Counted from the first letter of the stretch, positions 45,587 to 56,341 are shown. The stretch: DNA of 64,000 nucleotides from Pseudomonas sp. PB101 (GCF_009764265.1 NZ_RWIR01000016.1:104070-168069), one strand, 5' to 3'. Program-made: numbers and translations. The notes: a model not told the origin generated them from the letters alone.

Positions 45587-46552
45587 TCAAACAATCGCCG
45601 CAAAATTCAGCCTGAACTGCTGCGGCGTCACCCCCAATCTGCGATTGAACACACTGCGCATGTGCTGGGCATCGCGGAAACCGCATTGATAGGCCACGGT
45701 CTTGAGCGGCGCACGGGTGCTTTCGAGCATCACCCGCGCCGCATCGACCCGCGCGCGCTCGACGAACTCGGCCGGGGTGATTTTCGCTTCCCTGGCAAAT
45801 ACCCGGGAAAAATTGCGCGCACTCATGTTGGCCGCGTTGGCCAGATCGGCAATGGTCAGGTCACCGGTCAGGTTGGCCAACACGTAATGCTGGACCATGG
45901 CCACCGCCGAGGTGGGTTCGGCGTGGGGCGTGAGGAACGGGCTGAACTGCGATTGCCCGCCCGAGCGCTGGGTGAACACCACCAGCCGCTTGGCGACGTT
46001 CAGCGCCACTTCCGGTCCCTGATCCCGGCCCAACAGGTACAGGGACAGATCGATGCCCGCGGTGACCCCGGCCGAGGTGAACAGGTCCCCGTCCTCTACG
46101 TAGAGACGATCCGCCTCCACCCGGGACGAGGGGCACAGCGCCGCCAGATCCGCTGCGTCCTGCCAATGCGTGGTGATCGTGCGCCCCTCCAGCAACCCGG
46201 CACGGGCGAGCATGAAGGCGCCGTTGCAGATCGAGCCAAACCGCTGTGCCCGTGCGCAGGCTTCGCGCAGCCAGGTGTCGAATGCCGCGCCGAAACTCAT
46301 GAACGGCAACTGCGGCCCGCCGGCCACCAGCAGCAAGTCGTACGCTTGCAGCGCTTCGCTGAAATGCCGATGGGCGTTGAGTGAAAGGCCGTTGGAGCAC
46401 GCCATCATCCCGCGCTCGACGCCAATCACCTCCAGCCGATAGTGATCCTGGGGGGCAAGAAAGCGATTGGCCTCGGCAAACACATCCATGGGGCCGGTGA
46501 CGTCCAGCGACTGGACGCCGGCGAAGACCACGATGGCGATGGTTTTACTCAT
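45587..46552 (-). CDS. GlxA-family transcriptional regulator (DJ-1/PfpI + AraC HTH)
   Basis: A 321-residue protein. Residues 1-180 are a DJ-1/PfpI-like sensing domain with FGSICNGAFMLARAGLLEGR around the nucleophile-elbow cysteine. Residues 225-320 are an AraC-type double HTH (LTIADLANAANMSARNFSRVFARE and VAYQCGFRDAQHMRSVFNRRLGVTP). GlxA-type regulators often control amine or amino-acid catabolism. It is divergent from the HD hydrolase gene, its most obvious target. Confidence 0.88.
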   Translation of the reverse strand: MSKTIAIVVFAGVQSLDVTGPMDVFAEANRFLAPQDHYRLEVIGVERGMMACSNGLSLNAHRHFSEALQAYDLLLVAGGPQLPFMSFGAAFDTWLREACARAQRFGSICNGAFMLARAGLLEGRTITTHWQDAADLAALCPSSRVEADRLYVEDGDLFTSAGVTAGIDLSLYLLGRDQGPEVALNVAKRLVVFTQRSGGQSQFSPFLTPHAEPTSAVAMVQHYVLANLTGDLTIADLANAANMSARNFSRVFAREAKITPAEFVERARVDAARVMLESTRAPLKTVAYQCGFRDAQHMRSVFNRRLGVTPQQFRLNFAAIV

Positions 46553-46593
46553 GGTTCGAAGAGCCTCTCATGGCACTGATTGCAACGCACACC

Positions 46594-46695
46594 TTGTAGG
46601 AGCGAGCCTGCTCACGATGGTCGTCAACGATAACGATGGGTGCCTGACACCCCGCGGCGCTCTCAGGTTCATCGCGAGCAGGCTCGCTCCTACAG
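46594..46695. repeat. RAYT-type BIME, third copy of the 101-bp composite
   Basis: Inverted REPs with TGTAGGA/TCCTACA ends (46594-46620 and 46670-46695) surround a GGTCGTCAACGATAACG spacer very close to that at 623-723. It fills most of the 306-base gap between the regulator and HD genes. The remaining 46696-46858 should contain the HD-gene promoter; nothing else is seen. Confidence 0.85.
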
Positions 46696-46858
46696 GGTCT
46701 GCATGCACCCTAGCCAATCCACACCCAACAAGCGAGGTTGGCGCGATATGCATGCTCATTGGCCGGGATCGCAGCCATGGATCGATTGTCCGGTTTCGGG
46801 GGCCGGAACAGACTGGCCCCCTCAGCGCCATCATGGCGTTCACGACGAGGAACACTCC

Positions 46859-47500
46859 ATGAGCACCACCATCGCCGGCATCAGGATCCCCGACAGCACC
46901 TTGGCGCGGGCCGCCACCGAATACATCCGTGACATCGAATCGGACCTGCTCTATCACCACTCGCGCCGGGTCTTCCTGTTCGGTGCATTGAGCGGCGAAC
47001 GCAAGCAACTGGCCTACAACCCCGAGCTGCTGTACATCGGCGCGATGTTCCATGATGTCGGCCTGGTGCAAGGTCATCGCAGCGACAACGAGCGCTTCGA
47101 AGTCGACGGCGCCAATGCGGCGGCAGCGTTTCTCAAGCCTTACGGACTGAGCGACGACGATATCGAACAGGTCTGGTTATCGATTGCCCTGCACACCACG
47201 CCGGGCGTGCCCCGGCATTTGCGGCCCACCGTGGCGTTGGTCACGGCTGGCGTCGAGATGGACGTGCTGGGCATGGACTACGCGGCGTTTTCCACCGTGC
47301 AGCGCGAAGCGGTGGTGCACGCGCATCCACGGGGCGAGGGGTTCAAGGAGTGCATCATCTGTGCGTTTGCCGACGGCTTGCGTCATCGCCCGCAGACCAC
47401 GTTCGGCAATGTGAAGACCGATGTGCTGGTGGATCAGGAGCCGGGGTTCAAGCCGATGAACTTTGTCGAGGTCATCCGCCAATCCCCTTGGGTCGCATAA
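46859..47500 (+). CDS. HD-domain hydrolase (cyanamide-hydratase-like)
   Basis: A 213-residue HD protein. The first metal histidine lies in LYHHSRRVF (33-34), the HD pair is H65-D66 in MFHDVGL, and a later His is in ALHTTPG. The pattern HSRRV...MFHD(V/I)GL...FEVDGANAA matches HD proteins annotated as cyanamide hydratase-like. The start is the ATG at 46859. It is divergent from the GlxA-type regulator, suggesting control of a small nitrogen compound, but the substrate is not known. Confidence 0.8.
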   Translation: MSTTIAGIRIPDSTLARAATEYIRDIESDLLYHHSRRVFLFGALSGERKQLAYNPELLYIGAMFHDVGLVQGHRSDNERFEVDGANAAAAFLKPYGLSDDDIEQVWLSIALHTTPGVPRHLRPTVALVTAGVEMDVLGMDYAAFSTVQREAVVHAHPRGEGFKECIICAFADGLRHRPQTTFGNVKTDVLVDQEPGFKPMNFVEVIRQSPWVA

Positions 47501-47505
47501 GCCCC

Positions 47506-47569
47506 TTGTAGGAGCCGGCTTGCCGGCTCCTACAGGGGATTCGGGTTGATCACAAAGGTGTGATCAACC
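47506..47569. terminator. Two consecutive hairpins between convergent HD gene and spuH
   Basis: A long palindrome TGTAGGAGCCGGCTTGCCGGCTCCTACA-type arm pair (47507-47536) is followed by a perfect 10-bp stem GGTTGATCAC/GTGATCAACC at 47544-47569 with an AAAGGT loop. Neither has a T-run, so they may act as barriers to both transcripts or protect 3' ends. The first resembles a shortened REP with TCCTACA ends. Confidence 0.55.
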
Positions 47570-47576
47570 GTCAGGC

Positions 47577-48467
47577 TCAAGCCGCTTCCGGGGCCTGTGC
47601 GCGACGCACGTCCGGTTGCTTCCACGAATCGGCTGCCGCTTCTTCGATCGCTTGCTGGATTGCACGCTTGCGGCTTTCTTCGGCGCGACGGCTGAAGAAC
47701 CACACCAGGAAGGTCACGATCGACACCGCCAACAGGATCAGGCTGGCCACGGCGTTGATCTCGGGTTTGACCCCCAGGCGCACCGCCGAGAACACTTCCA
47801 TCGGCAGGGTCGTGGAACCCGGGCCGGACACGAAGCTCGCCAGCACCAGGTCATCCAGCGACAGGGCGAACGACATCATGCCGCCCGCTGCCAGCGACGG
47901 CGCGATCATCGGGATGGTGATCAGGAAGAACACCTTCCACGGTTTCGCACCGAGGTCCATGGCCGCTTCTTCGATGGACAGGTCCAGCTCGCGCAAGCGC
48001 GCCGACACCACCACCGCCACATAGGCCGCACAGAACGTGGTGTGGGCGATCCAGATGGTGACGATGCCGCGTTCCTGCGGCCAGCCGATCATCTGTGCCA
48101 TGGCCACGAACAGCAGCAACAGCGACAGACCGGTGATCACCTCAGGCATCACCAGCGGTGCAGTGACCAGGCCACCGAACAGGGTGCGGCCCTTGAAGCG
48201 CGTAATACGTGTCAGCACGAACGCCGCCAATGTACCCAGCGCCACCGCTGCCACCGCCGTGTAGCAGGCGATTTCCAGCGAACGCACCACCGAACCCATC
48301 AGTTGGCTGTTGTCGAGCAGGCCGACATACCACTTGATCGACCAGCCGCCCCACACCGTTACCAGCTTGGAGGCGTTGAACGAGTAGATCACCAGGATCA
48401 GCATCGGCAGATAGATGAACAACAGACCCACGACCAGCATCAGGCTGGAGAAACGGAAGCGCTTCAT
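47577..48467 (-). CDS. spuH: Polyamine ABC transporter permease (PotI-like)
   Basis: A 296-residue inner-membrane permease with six predicted helices and the EAA loop EEAAMDLGAKPWKVFFLITIPMIAPS. It is the last gene of the spu transporter operon. Its ATG overlaps the stop of spuG by 4 bases (ATGA). It forms the channel with SpuG, powered by SpuF, for putrescine/spermidine import. Confidence 0.92.
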   Translation of the reverse strand: MKRFRFSSLMLVVGLLFIYLPMLILVIYSFNASKLVTVWGGWSIKWYVGLLDNSQLMGSVVRSLEIACYTAVAAVALGTLAAFVLTRITRFKGRTLFGGLVTAPLVMPEVITGLSLLLLFVAMAQMIGWPQERGIVTIWIAHTTFCAAYVAVVVSARLRELDLSIEEAAMDLGAKPWKVFFLITIPMIAPSLAAGGMMSFALSLDDLVLASFVSGPGSTTLPMEVFSAVRLGVKPEINAVASLILLAVSIVTFLVWFFSRRAEESRKRAIQQAIEEAAADSWKQPDVRRAQAPEAA

Positions 48468-49384
48468 TCTTTACCCTCCATTTCCTTGGCCTGACTGCGG
48501 TTGAACAGAATGATCGGCACAATCAGGATCGCCAGCATCACCACCGCCAGGGCAGACGCCACCGGCCAGTCACGGTTGTTGAAGAACTCTTGCCAGAGCA
48601 CTTTACCGATCATCAGGGTTTCCGGACCGCCGAGCAGTTCCGGGATCACGAACTCGCCCACCACCGGGATGAACACCAGCATGCAGCCGGCGATGATGCC
48701 GTTCTTGGACAGCGGCACGGTGATTTTCCAGAAGCTGTTGAAGGTACTCGAACCCAGGTCGGATGCGGCTTCCAGCAGGCTCTGGTCGTGCTTCACCAGG
48801 TTGGCGTACAGCGGCAGGATCATGAACGGCAGGTAGGAGTAAACCACGCCGATGTAGACCGCCAGGTTGGTATTGAGGATCTGCAGCGGTTCGCTGATCC
48901 AGCCCATGCTCATCAGGAAACCGTTGAGCAGGCCGTTGTTGCTGAGGATGCCCATCCACGCATAAACGCGGATCAGGATCGCGGTCCACGTCGGCATCAT
49001 GATCAGCAGCACCAGCACCGTTTGCATTTCCTTGCGTGCAACGGAGATGCCGTAGGCCATCGGGTAGCCGATCAACAGGCAGAGGATGGTGCTGAACAAC
49101 GCCATCTTCAACGAGCCGAGGTAAGCGGCGATGTACAGCTCGTCACCGGCCAGCATCGAGTAGTTGCCCAGGTTAAGCAGCAACTGCAGCTTCTGCTCGG
49201 CGTAGCTGTAGATTTCGGTGTACGGCGGAATGGCCACGTCTGCTTCGGCGAAGCTGATCTTCAGGACGATGAAGAACGGCAGCATGAAGAACAGGAACAG
49301 CCAGATGAATGGGATGCCGATGACCACCTGACGGCCACCGGGAATTATTCGATTGAGACGGCGTTTGAATTTGCGCATGTTCAT
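48464..49384 (-). CDS. spuG: Polyamine ABC transporter permease (PotH-like)
   Basis: A 306-residue permease with six helices and the EAA loop EAASDLGSSTFNSFWKITVPLSKNG. It overlaps the genes on both sides by 4 bases, showing translational coupling in the spuFGH segment. The basic N-terminus (RKFKRRLNRIIPGGRQ) orients it in the inner membrane. Confidence 0.92.
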   Translation of the reverse strand: MNMRKFKRRLNRIIPGGRQVVIGIPFIWLFLFFMLPFFIVLKISFAEADVAIPPYTEIYSYAEQKLQLLLNLGNYSMLAGDELYIAAYLGSLKMALFSTILCLLIGYPMAYGISVARKEMQTVLVLLIMMPTWTAILIRVYAWMGILSNNGLLNGFLMSMGWISEPLQILNTNLAVYIGVVYSYLPFMILPLYANLVKHDQSLLEAASDLGSSTFNSFWKITVPLSKNGIIAGCMLVFIPVVGEFVIPELLGGPETLMIGKVLWQEFFNNRDWPVASALAVVMLAILIVPIILFNRSQAKEMEGKE

Positions 49385-50523
49385 GAGCGAAGCACCACGC
49401 CGCTGTCGTCTTCCCAGTACACGTAGACCTGATCACCCCAGGTCGGACGCTGCCCGCGACGTTCGGCGTTGGCCACGAACGACTGCACCAGCTTGCCGCT
49501 TGGCAGTTCGACGTAGAACACCGAGTGGCCACCGAGGTAGGCGATGTCATGCACTTTGCCGCTCGACCAGTTGTACTCGCAGGTCGGCTTTTCGGCGGTG
49601 ACCAGCAGTTTTTCCGGACGGATCGCGTAGGTGACCGACTTGTCCTGCACCGAGGTGCTGATGCCGTGGCCCACGTAGATCTGGTGGTCCATGTCCTTGC
49701 AGGTAATGATCGCGTGGCCTTCGGCGTCGTCGATCACCTCGCCTTCGAAGATGTTCACGTTACCGATGAATTCGCAGACCAGGCGGCTGGTCGGGGTTTC
49801 GTAGATGTCGATCGGGCTGCCGATCTGGGCGATCCAGCCCAGGTGCATGATCGCGATGCGCTCGGCCATGGTCATGGCTTCTTCCTGGTCGTGGGTCACC
49901 ATGACGCAGGTTACGCCGACGCGTTCGATGATCTCGACCAGCTCCAGCTGCATTTGCGAGCGCAGCTTTTTATCCAGCGCACCCATCGGTTCGTCGAGCA
50001 GCAACAGCTTCGGGCGCTTGGCCAGGGAACGGGCCAGGGCCACACGCTGACGCTGACCGCCGGACAACTGGTGCGGCTTGCGCTTGGCGTACTGGCTCAT
50101 CTGCACCAGCTTGAGCATTTCTGCCACACGGGCATCGACTTCTGCAGCCGGGATCTTGTCCTGCTTGAGGCCGAAGGCGATGTTCTGCGCCACGGTCATG
50201 TGCGGGAACAAGGCGTAGGACTGGAACATCATGTTGATCGGCCGCTCGTAGGGCGGCATGTCGGTGATGTCTACGCCATCAAGGAAAATGCGTCCCTCCG
50301 TGGGCCGTTCGAAACCTGCGAGCATGCGCAGCAAAGTGGACTTGCCCGATCCCGAGCCGCCGAGCAGGGCGAAAATTTCGCCTTTCTTGATTTCCAGGGA
50401 CACATCGTCCACGGCAATCGTCTCGTCGAACTTCTTCGTGACCCGGTCGATTTTGACCAGCACCTGTTTAGGTGACTGGTCGCCCTCGAGGGCTTTCTTA
50501 TAGGCGCCGGAGGCAACTGCCAT
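49381..50523 (-). CDS. spuF: Polyamine ABC transporter ATP-binding protein (PotG-like)
   Basis: A 380-residue ATPase with Walker A GGSGSGKSTL, signature LSGGQRQRVALARSL, Walker B LLLDEPMGALD and H-loop MVTHDQEEA. The C-terminal TOBE_2 domain starts near residue 290. It energises SpuG/SpuH. The gap of 72 bases to spuE upstream is small enough for one transcript. Confidence 0.93.
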   Translation of the reverse strand: MAVASGAYKKALEGDQSPKQVLVKIDRVTKKFDETIAVDDVSLEIKKGEIFALLGGSGSGKSTLLRMLAGFERPTEGRIFLDGVDITDMPPYERPINMMFQSYALFPHMTVAQNIAFGLKQDKIPAAEVDARVAEMLKLVQMSQYAKRKPHQLSGGQRQRVALARSLAKRPKLLLLDEPMGALDKKLRSQMQLELVEIIERVGVTCVMVTHDQEEAMTMAERIAIMHLGWIAQIGSPIDIYETPTSRLVCEFIGNVNIFEGEVIDDAEGHAIITCKDMDHQIYVGHGISTSVQDKSVTYAIRPEKLLVTAEKPTCEYNWSSGKVHDIAYLGGHSVFYVELPSGKLVQSFVANAERRGQRPTWGDQVYVYWEDDSGVVLRS

Positions 50524-50595
50524 TTACGAAACTCCCAGAAAAAAGAGTGCAGTTCGCTCAAGGTGAGCCAACTTTGGATAGTTTGAGCCTTGAAG

Positions 50596-51735
<1,140 letters not shown>

Positions 51736-51881
51736 TTACATGGCAACCGTGATTGCCCAGCAACTAAACCGGCGCGCAACTTACCCTCGAAAAACCGTTC
51801 CAGCAAAACTTTCTGTCATTTAATTACACCTGTTGTCGCCACCGCGCGGGTGACGACAACAGGTTGTTGCATCAAACCGGC

Positions 51882-52994
51882 TTATTTACCGGATTTGATC
51901 TTGGTCCAGCTGCGGGTCATGATCCGCTGGGTCGCGGCCGGCAGGTCGGCGATCGCGTACAGCTTGGCCAGTACGTCCGCTGGCGGGTAAACGCCCGGGT
52001 CGCTGGTGATGTCTTTGTCCACCAGTGGCGTGGCAGCCGCGTTACCGTTCGGGAAACGCACGGCGTTGGTGATTTCAGCCATGATTTCCGGCTTCTGCAG
52101 GAAGGTCATGAACTTGTAGGCGCCTTCGACGTTTTCGGCATCTTTAGGGATGGCGACCATGTCGTAGAAGCTGCCTGCACCTTCTTTCGGAATGTTGTAG
52201 CTGACTTTCACCTTGTCACCGGCTTCGGCAGCGCGGGACTTGGCCTGGTAGATGTCACCCGAGTAACCCACGGCCACGCAGATGTTGCCGTTGGCGAGGT
52301 CGGAGATGTACTTGGACGAGTGGAAGTAGGCGATCGAAGGACGGACCTTCATGATCAGCGCTTCAGCCTTGTCGATGTCTTCTTTCTTCTGGCTGTCGGT
52401 CGGCAGGCCCAGGTAATGCAGTGCTACCGGAATCATCTCGGTTGGCGAGTCCAGCAGGCTGATACCGCACGATTTCAGCTTGGCGGCGTTTTCAGGCTTG
52501 AAGATCAGGTCCCAGGAATCCACCGGTGCGTCGGCGCCCAGTGCGGCCTTGACCTTCTCGGCGTTGAAGCCGATACCGATCGAACCCCACATGTACGGGA
52601 AGGCGTGTTCGTTGCCCGGGTCGCTGACCGAAACGGCCTTGAGCAGGTCGGTGTTCAGGTTCTTCCAGTTAGGCAGCTTGGACTTGTCCAGCTTCTGGTA
52701 AACGCCGGCCTTGATCTGCTTGGCCAGGAAGTTGTTCGACGGTACGACGATGTCGTAACCGGACTTGCCTGCCAGCAACTTGGCTTCCAGGGTTTCGTTG
52801 CTGTCGAAGACATCATAGACAACCTTGATGCCCGACTCGTCTTCAAACTTCTTGATGGTGTCCGGTGCAATGTAGTCGGACCAGTTGTACACGTGCAGTA
52901 CTTTGTCATCGGCCTGAACCGCGCCCGCCATCAACCCCATCAGCGACATGGCAAGGAGAGTCTTGCCAGCGAGCTTTTTACCTAGTGCCTTCAT
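51882..52994 (-). CDS. spuD: Polyamine-binding periplasmic protein (SpuD/PotF-like)
   Basis: A 370-residue binding protein with a signal peptide ([19 protein letters not shown]) and [24 protein letters not shown]. By position it is SpuD, the putrescine-preferring partner in P. aeruginosa. It is separated from spuE by 188 bases, enough for a hairpin or a second promoter, though none was singled out. Confidence 0.88.
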   Translation of the reverse strand: MKALGKKLAGKTLLAMSLMGLMAGAVQADDKVLHVYNWSDYIAPDTIKKFEDESGIKVVYDVFDSNETLEAKLLAGKSGYDIVVPSNNFLAKQIKAGVYQKLDKSKLPNWKNLNTDLLKAVSVSDPGNEHAFPYMWGSIGIGFNAEKVKAALGADAPVDSWDLIFKPENAAKLKSCGISLLDSPTEMIPVALHYLGLPTDSQKKEDIDKAEALIMKVRPSIAYFHSSKYISDLANGNICVAVGYSGDIYQAKSRAAEAGDKVKVSYNIPKEGAGSFYDMVAIPKDAENVEGAYKFMTFLQKPEIMAEITNAVRFPNGNAAATPLVDKDITSDPGVYPPADVLAKLYAIADLPAATQRIMTRSWTKIKSGK

Positions 52995-53181
52995 GCGTAA
53001 TGCTCCAAATTTTTCTTTTTTGAACCACTTGTTCAGCGACCGAACCCGGGCAACTGGAACCGCGGCTAGTCTGGCAAGATCCGCATCGGTCTTTCAAGGA
53101 AAGGCCACGCTTTCTGACAGCTCCGAGCGAAAGTAGCTGTTTTGATACAAACCCCAGCAACTCCCGCTCTGAGCCTAGCAC

Positions 53182-54546
53182 TTAGCCCTGCAACGCACTC
53201 AGGGTCAGGTCAAGACACTTGCGCGCCTTGGTTACCAGTTCATCGATTTCCGCCGGTGTGATCACCAGTGGCGGAGCGATGATCATGGTGTCGCCGACTG
53301 CGCGCATGATCAGGCCGTTGTCGAAGCAGAACTGACGGCAGATCATGCCGACGCCCTTGCCCTCGTAACGCTTGCGTGTGGCCTTGTCCTGGACCAGTTC
53401 GATGGCACCCAGCAGCCCGACCCCGCGAACTTCACCCACCAGCGGGTGATCGTTCAGTTCCCGCAGACGCTTTTGCAAATACGGTGCCGTTTCTGCATTG
53501 ACGCGCTCGATAATTTTCTCGTCGCGCATGATGCGGATGTTTTCCAGTGCCACGGCAGCGGCTACCGGGTGACCGGAGTAGGTGAAGCCGTGGTTGAAGT
53601 CGCCGCCCTCATTGAGCACGTCCACCACTTCGTCACGCACGATCAGGCCACCCATCGGGATGTAGCCCGAGGTCAGGCCCTTGGCGATGGTCATCATGTC
53701 GGGCTTGAGGTCGTAGAAATCGGCACCGAACCACTCGCCGGTACGACCGAAACCGCAAATCACTTCGTCAGCCACGAACAGGATGTCGTACTTGGCGAGG
53801 ATTTCCTTGATGCGCGGCCAGTAGGTCTCTGGCGGAATGATCACGCCGCCGGCGCCCTGGATCGGCTCGGCAATGAAGGCACCGACGTTGTCGACGCCGA
53901 CTTCAAGAATCTTTTCTTCCAGCTGGTTGGCCGCCCAGATACCGAATTCTTCCGGGGTCATGTCGCCGCCTTCGGCGAACCAGTACGGCTGGGCAATGTG
54001 GACGATGCCCGGGATCGGCAAGTCGCCCTGCTCGTGCATGTAGGTCATGCCGCCCAGGCTCGCGCCGGCCACGGTGGAACCGTGATAGCCGTTCTTGCGG
54101 CTGATGATGACTTTCTTGTTCGGCTGGCCCTTGATCGCCCAGTAGTGACGGACCATGCGCAGCATGGTGTCGTTGCCTTCGGAGCCGGAACCGGTGAAGA
54201 ACACGTGGTTCATGCCTTCTGGCGCGATGTCGGCGATGGCCTTGGCCAGCTCCAGTACCGGCGGGTGCGCGGTCTGGAAGAACAGGTTGTAGTAAGGCAG
54301 CTCGCGCATCTGTTTGCTGGCGGCATCGGCCAGTTCATCGCGACCATAACCAATCGCGACACACCACAGGCCGGCCATACCGTCGAGGATCTTGTTGCCT
54401 TCGCTGTCCCAGAGGTAAACGCCCTTGGCGCTGGTGATGATCCGCGGGCCTTTCTCTTTCAGCTGCTTGAAGTCGCTGAACGGAGCCAGGTGGTGATCAT
54501 TGCTCAAGGTTTGCCATTCACGGGTTTGCGGATTGTTGCTGGTCAT
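53182..54546 (-). CDS. spuC: Putrescine-pyruvate aminotransferase
   Basis: A 454-residue class-III aminotransferase. The PLP lysine is in MTIAKGLTSGYIPMGG and the phosphate-binding FTGSGSEGNDTMLRMVR is near 120-136. SpuC transfers the amino group of putrescine to pyruvate, giving 4-aminobutyraldehyde and alanine, the non-glutamylated polyamine route. It sits between spuB and spuD as in P. aeruginosa. Confidence 0.92.
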   Translation of the reverse strand: MTSNNPQTREWQTLSNDHHLAPFSDFKQLKEKGPRIITSAKGVYLWDSEGNKILDGMAGLWCVAIGYGRDELADAASKQMRELPYYNLFFQTAHPPVLELAKAIADIAPEGMNHVFFTGSGSEGNDTMLRMVRHYWAIKGQPNKKVIISRKNGYHGSTVAGASLGGMTYMHEQGDLPIPGIVHIAQPYWFAEGGDMTPEEFGIWAANQLEEKILEVGVDNVGAFIAEPIQGAGGVIIPPETYWPRIKEILAKYDILFVADEVICGFGRTGEWFGADFYDLKPDMMTIAKGLTSGYIPMGGLIVRDEVVDVLNEGGDFNHGFTYSGHPVAAAVALENIRIMRDEKIIERVNAETAPYLQKRLRELNDHPLVGEVRGVGLLGAIELVQDKATRKRYEGKGVGMICRQFCFDNGLIMRAVGDTMIIAPPLVITPAEIDELVTKARKCLDLTLSALQG

Positions 54547-54605
54547 ACGAATCTCCTAAAAAAATCAGGTGAAAGCACCGCCAAGCAGCGGCGATGCCCG
54601 GCGCA

Positions 54606-55964
54606 TCAGACGGCAAAGAGCAGGAATTCCCTTTCCCACGAACTGATGACGCGCTTGAAGTTTTCATGCTCGGCCCGCTTGACCGCGACGTAGCCAGTGA
54701 TGAAATTCTTGCCGAGGTAACGCTCGATGGTCGCGCTGTTTTCCATGCGCTCCAGCGCGTCCTCGATGGTCAGCGGCAGGCGCAGGTTGCGGCGTTCATA
54801 GCCACGCCCCACTACCGGCGCACTCGGGTTCAGGCCTTCGACCATGCCGATGTAACCGCAGAGCAGGCTCGCGGCAATCGCCAGGTACGGGTTGGCATCG
54901 GCGCCCGGCAGGCGGTTTTCCACCCGGCGGTTCTGCGGCCCGGCATCCGGCACCCGCAGGCCCACGGTGCGGTTCTCTTCGCCCCACTCCACGTTCACCG
55001 GCGCCGAAGTGTCCGGCAGGAAGCGGCGGAACGAGTTCACGTTCGGGGCGAACAGCGGCAACAGCTCGGGAATGAGTTTCTGCAAGCCACCGATGTGGTG
55101 CAGGAACAACTGGCTCATGGTCCCGTCGTCGTTGGAGAAGATGTTCTTGCCGGTCTCGATGTCGATGATGCTCTGGTGCAAGTGCATGGCACTGCCCGGC
55201 TCGCCGGTCATCGGCTTGGCCATGAAGGTCGCGGCCACGTCATGCTTGAGCGCGGCTTCGCGCATGGTGCGCTTGAACACCAGGATCTGGTCGGCCAGGG
55301 ACAGGGCATCGCCGTGACGGAAGTTGATTTCCATCTGCGCCGTGCCGTCCTCGTGGATCAATGTGTCGAGGTCCAGGTCCTGCAGTTCGCACCAGTCGTA
55401 GACGTCTTCGAACAGCGGATCGAATTCGTTCGCCGCTTCGATGGAGAACGACTGGCGCCCGGTTTCCGGACGACCGGAGCGACCGATCGGCGGCTGCAAC
55501 GGGTAATCCGGGTCGTCACTGCGCTTGGTCAGGTAAAACTCCATTTCCGGCGCCACGATCGGCTTCCAGCCCTTGTCGGTATAGAGTTTCAGGACTTTCT
55601 TGAGCACGTTGCGCGGCGACAGCTCGATCGGGTTGCCTTGCTTGTCGTAAGTGTCGTGGATGACGATCGCGGTCGGCTCGATGGCCCAGGGCACCAGATA
55701 CACCGCGCTCTGGTCGGGGCGGCAGATCATGTCGATGTCGGCCGGGTCGAGCAGTTCGTAATAGATGTCGTCTTCGACGTAATCGCCGGTCACGGTCTGC
55801 AGCAGAACGCTTTCTGGCAGGCGCATGCCCTTTTCGGCGATGAATTTGTTGGTCGGCGAAATCTTGCCCCGGGTAATCCCGGTCAAGTCGGCGATCATGC
55901 ATTCGACTTCTGTGATCTTGTGGTTTTTCAACCAATCGGTGAGCTGGTCGAGGTTGTTACTCAT
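54606..55964 (-). CDS. spuB: Glutamine-synthetase-family gamma-glutamylpolyamine synthetase
   Basis: A 452-residue GS-fold ligase. The N-terminal beta-grasp (about 1-110) includes VECMIADLTGITRGKISP. The C-terminal catalytic domain has EMEFYLTKRS, AMHLHQSI, ENRTVGLRVPDAGPQNRRVENRLPGADANPYLA. It is expected to attach glutamate to putrescine or longer polyamines. Normally its product line is completed by SpuA, but here spuA upstream is a remnant. It is 59 bases ahead of spuC. Confidence 0.9.
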   Translation of the reverse strand: MSNNLDQLTDWLKNHKITEVECMIADLTGITRGKISPTNKFIAEKGMRLPESVLLQTVTGDYVEDDIYYELLDPADIDMICRPDQSAVYLVPWAIEPTAIVIHDTYDKQGNPIELSPRNVLKKVLKLYTDKGWKPIVAPEMEFYLTKRSDDPDYPLQPPIGRSGRPETGRQSFSIEAANEFDPLFEDVYDWCELQDLDLDTLIHEDGTAQMEINFRHGDALSLADQILVFKRTMREAALKHDVAATFMAKPMTGEPGSAMHLHQSIIDIETGKNIFSNDDGTMSQLFLHHIGGLQKLIPELLPLFAPNVNSFRRFLPDTSAPVNVEWGEENRTVGLRVPDAGPQNRRVENRLPGADANPYLAIAASLLCGYIGMVEGLNPSAPVVGRGYERRNLRLPLTIEDALERMENSATIERYLGKNFITGYVAVKRAEHENFKRVISSWEREFLLFAV

Positions 55965-56002
55965 AAATGCCTCTAGGCTTGAGTTGTCTGACCCTTTTAA
56001 GG

Positions 56003-56341
56003 TCAGGCGTTGTTTGACGCATCGGCGTCGCGTTGTAGAGCGTTTGCGCGGCAGATTATCGCTGCTGCAAAGGCCGGGCGTGCAGAATCGCGAGCGGTGC
56101 CCTGAACGATGGTCAGGCCGCTATTGTGAATCGGTTCTATATTGAATGGAGTAACCGTAATGGGGGTGCCATCGCGACCGTCCAGAATAACGGACGGGGA
56201 CGGTCGGACCGTCACGGATGAGAGGATCACCGCAGCCGCTGAAGCCATGGAACGGACCGACCTGTCATCACTGATGTGATGAACATGCCGACCGAGCTGT
56301 CTTGAGCAGTCGGTGATGCCGATTATCGGCAGGCGAGACAT
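56003..56341 (-). pseudogene. spuA: Internally deleted spuA remnant
   Basis: A 112-residue frame sits exactly where spuA lies in other Pseudomonas (between spuB and divergent spuI). It begins MSRLPIIGITDCSRQ..HVHHISDD, close to the start of class-I glutamine-amidotransferase-like gamma-glutamyl-GABA hydrolases. It keeps a decayed middle (ILDG, NIEPIHNSG, GTARDSARPA) and ends QRDADASNNA, recalled as the C-terminal tail of fluorescens-group SpuA. Full SpuA has about 255-260 residues. The catalytic centre (GICRGFQE Cys, HPEWE His/Glu) is gone, so hydrolase activity is impossible. The frame is still open end to end. Confidence 0.7.
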
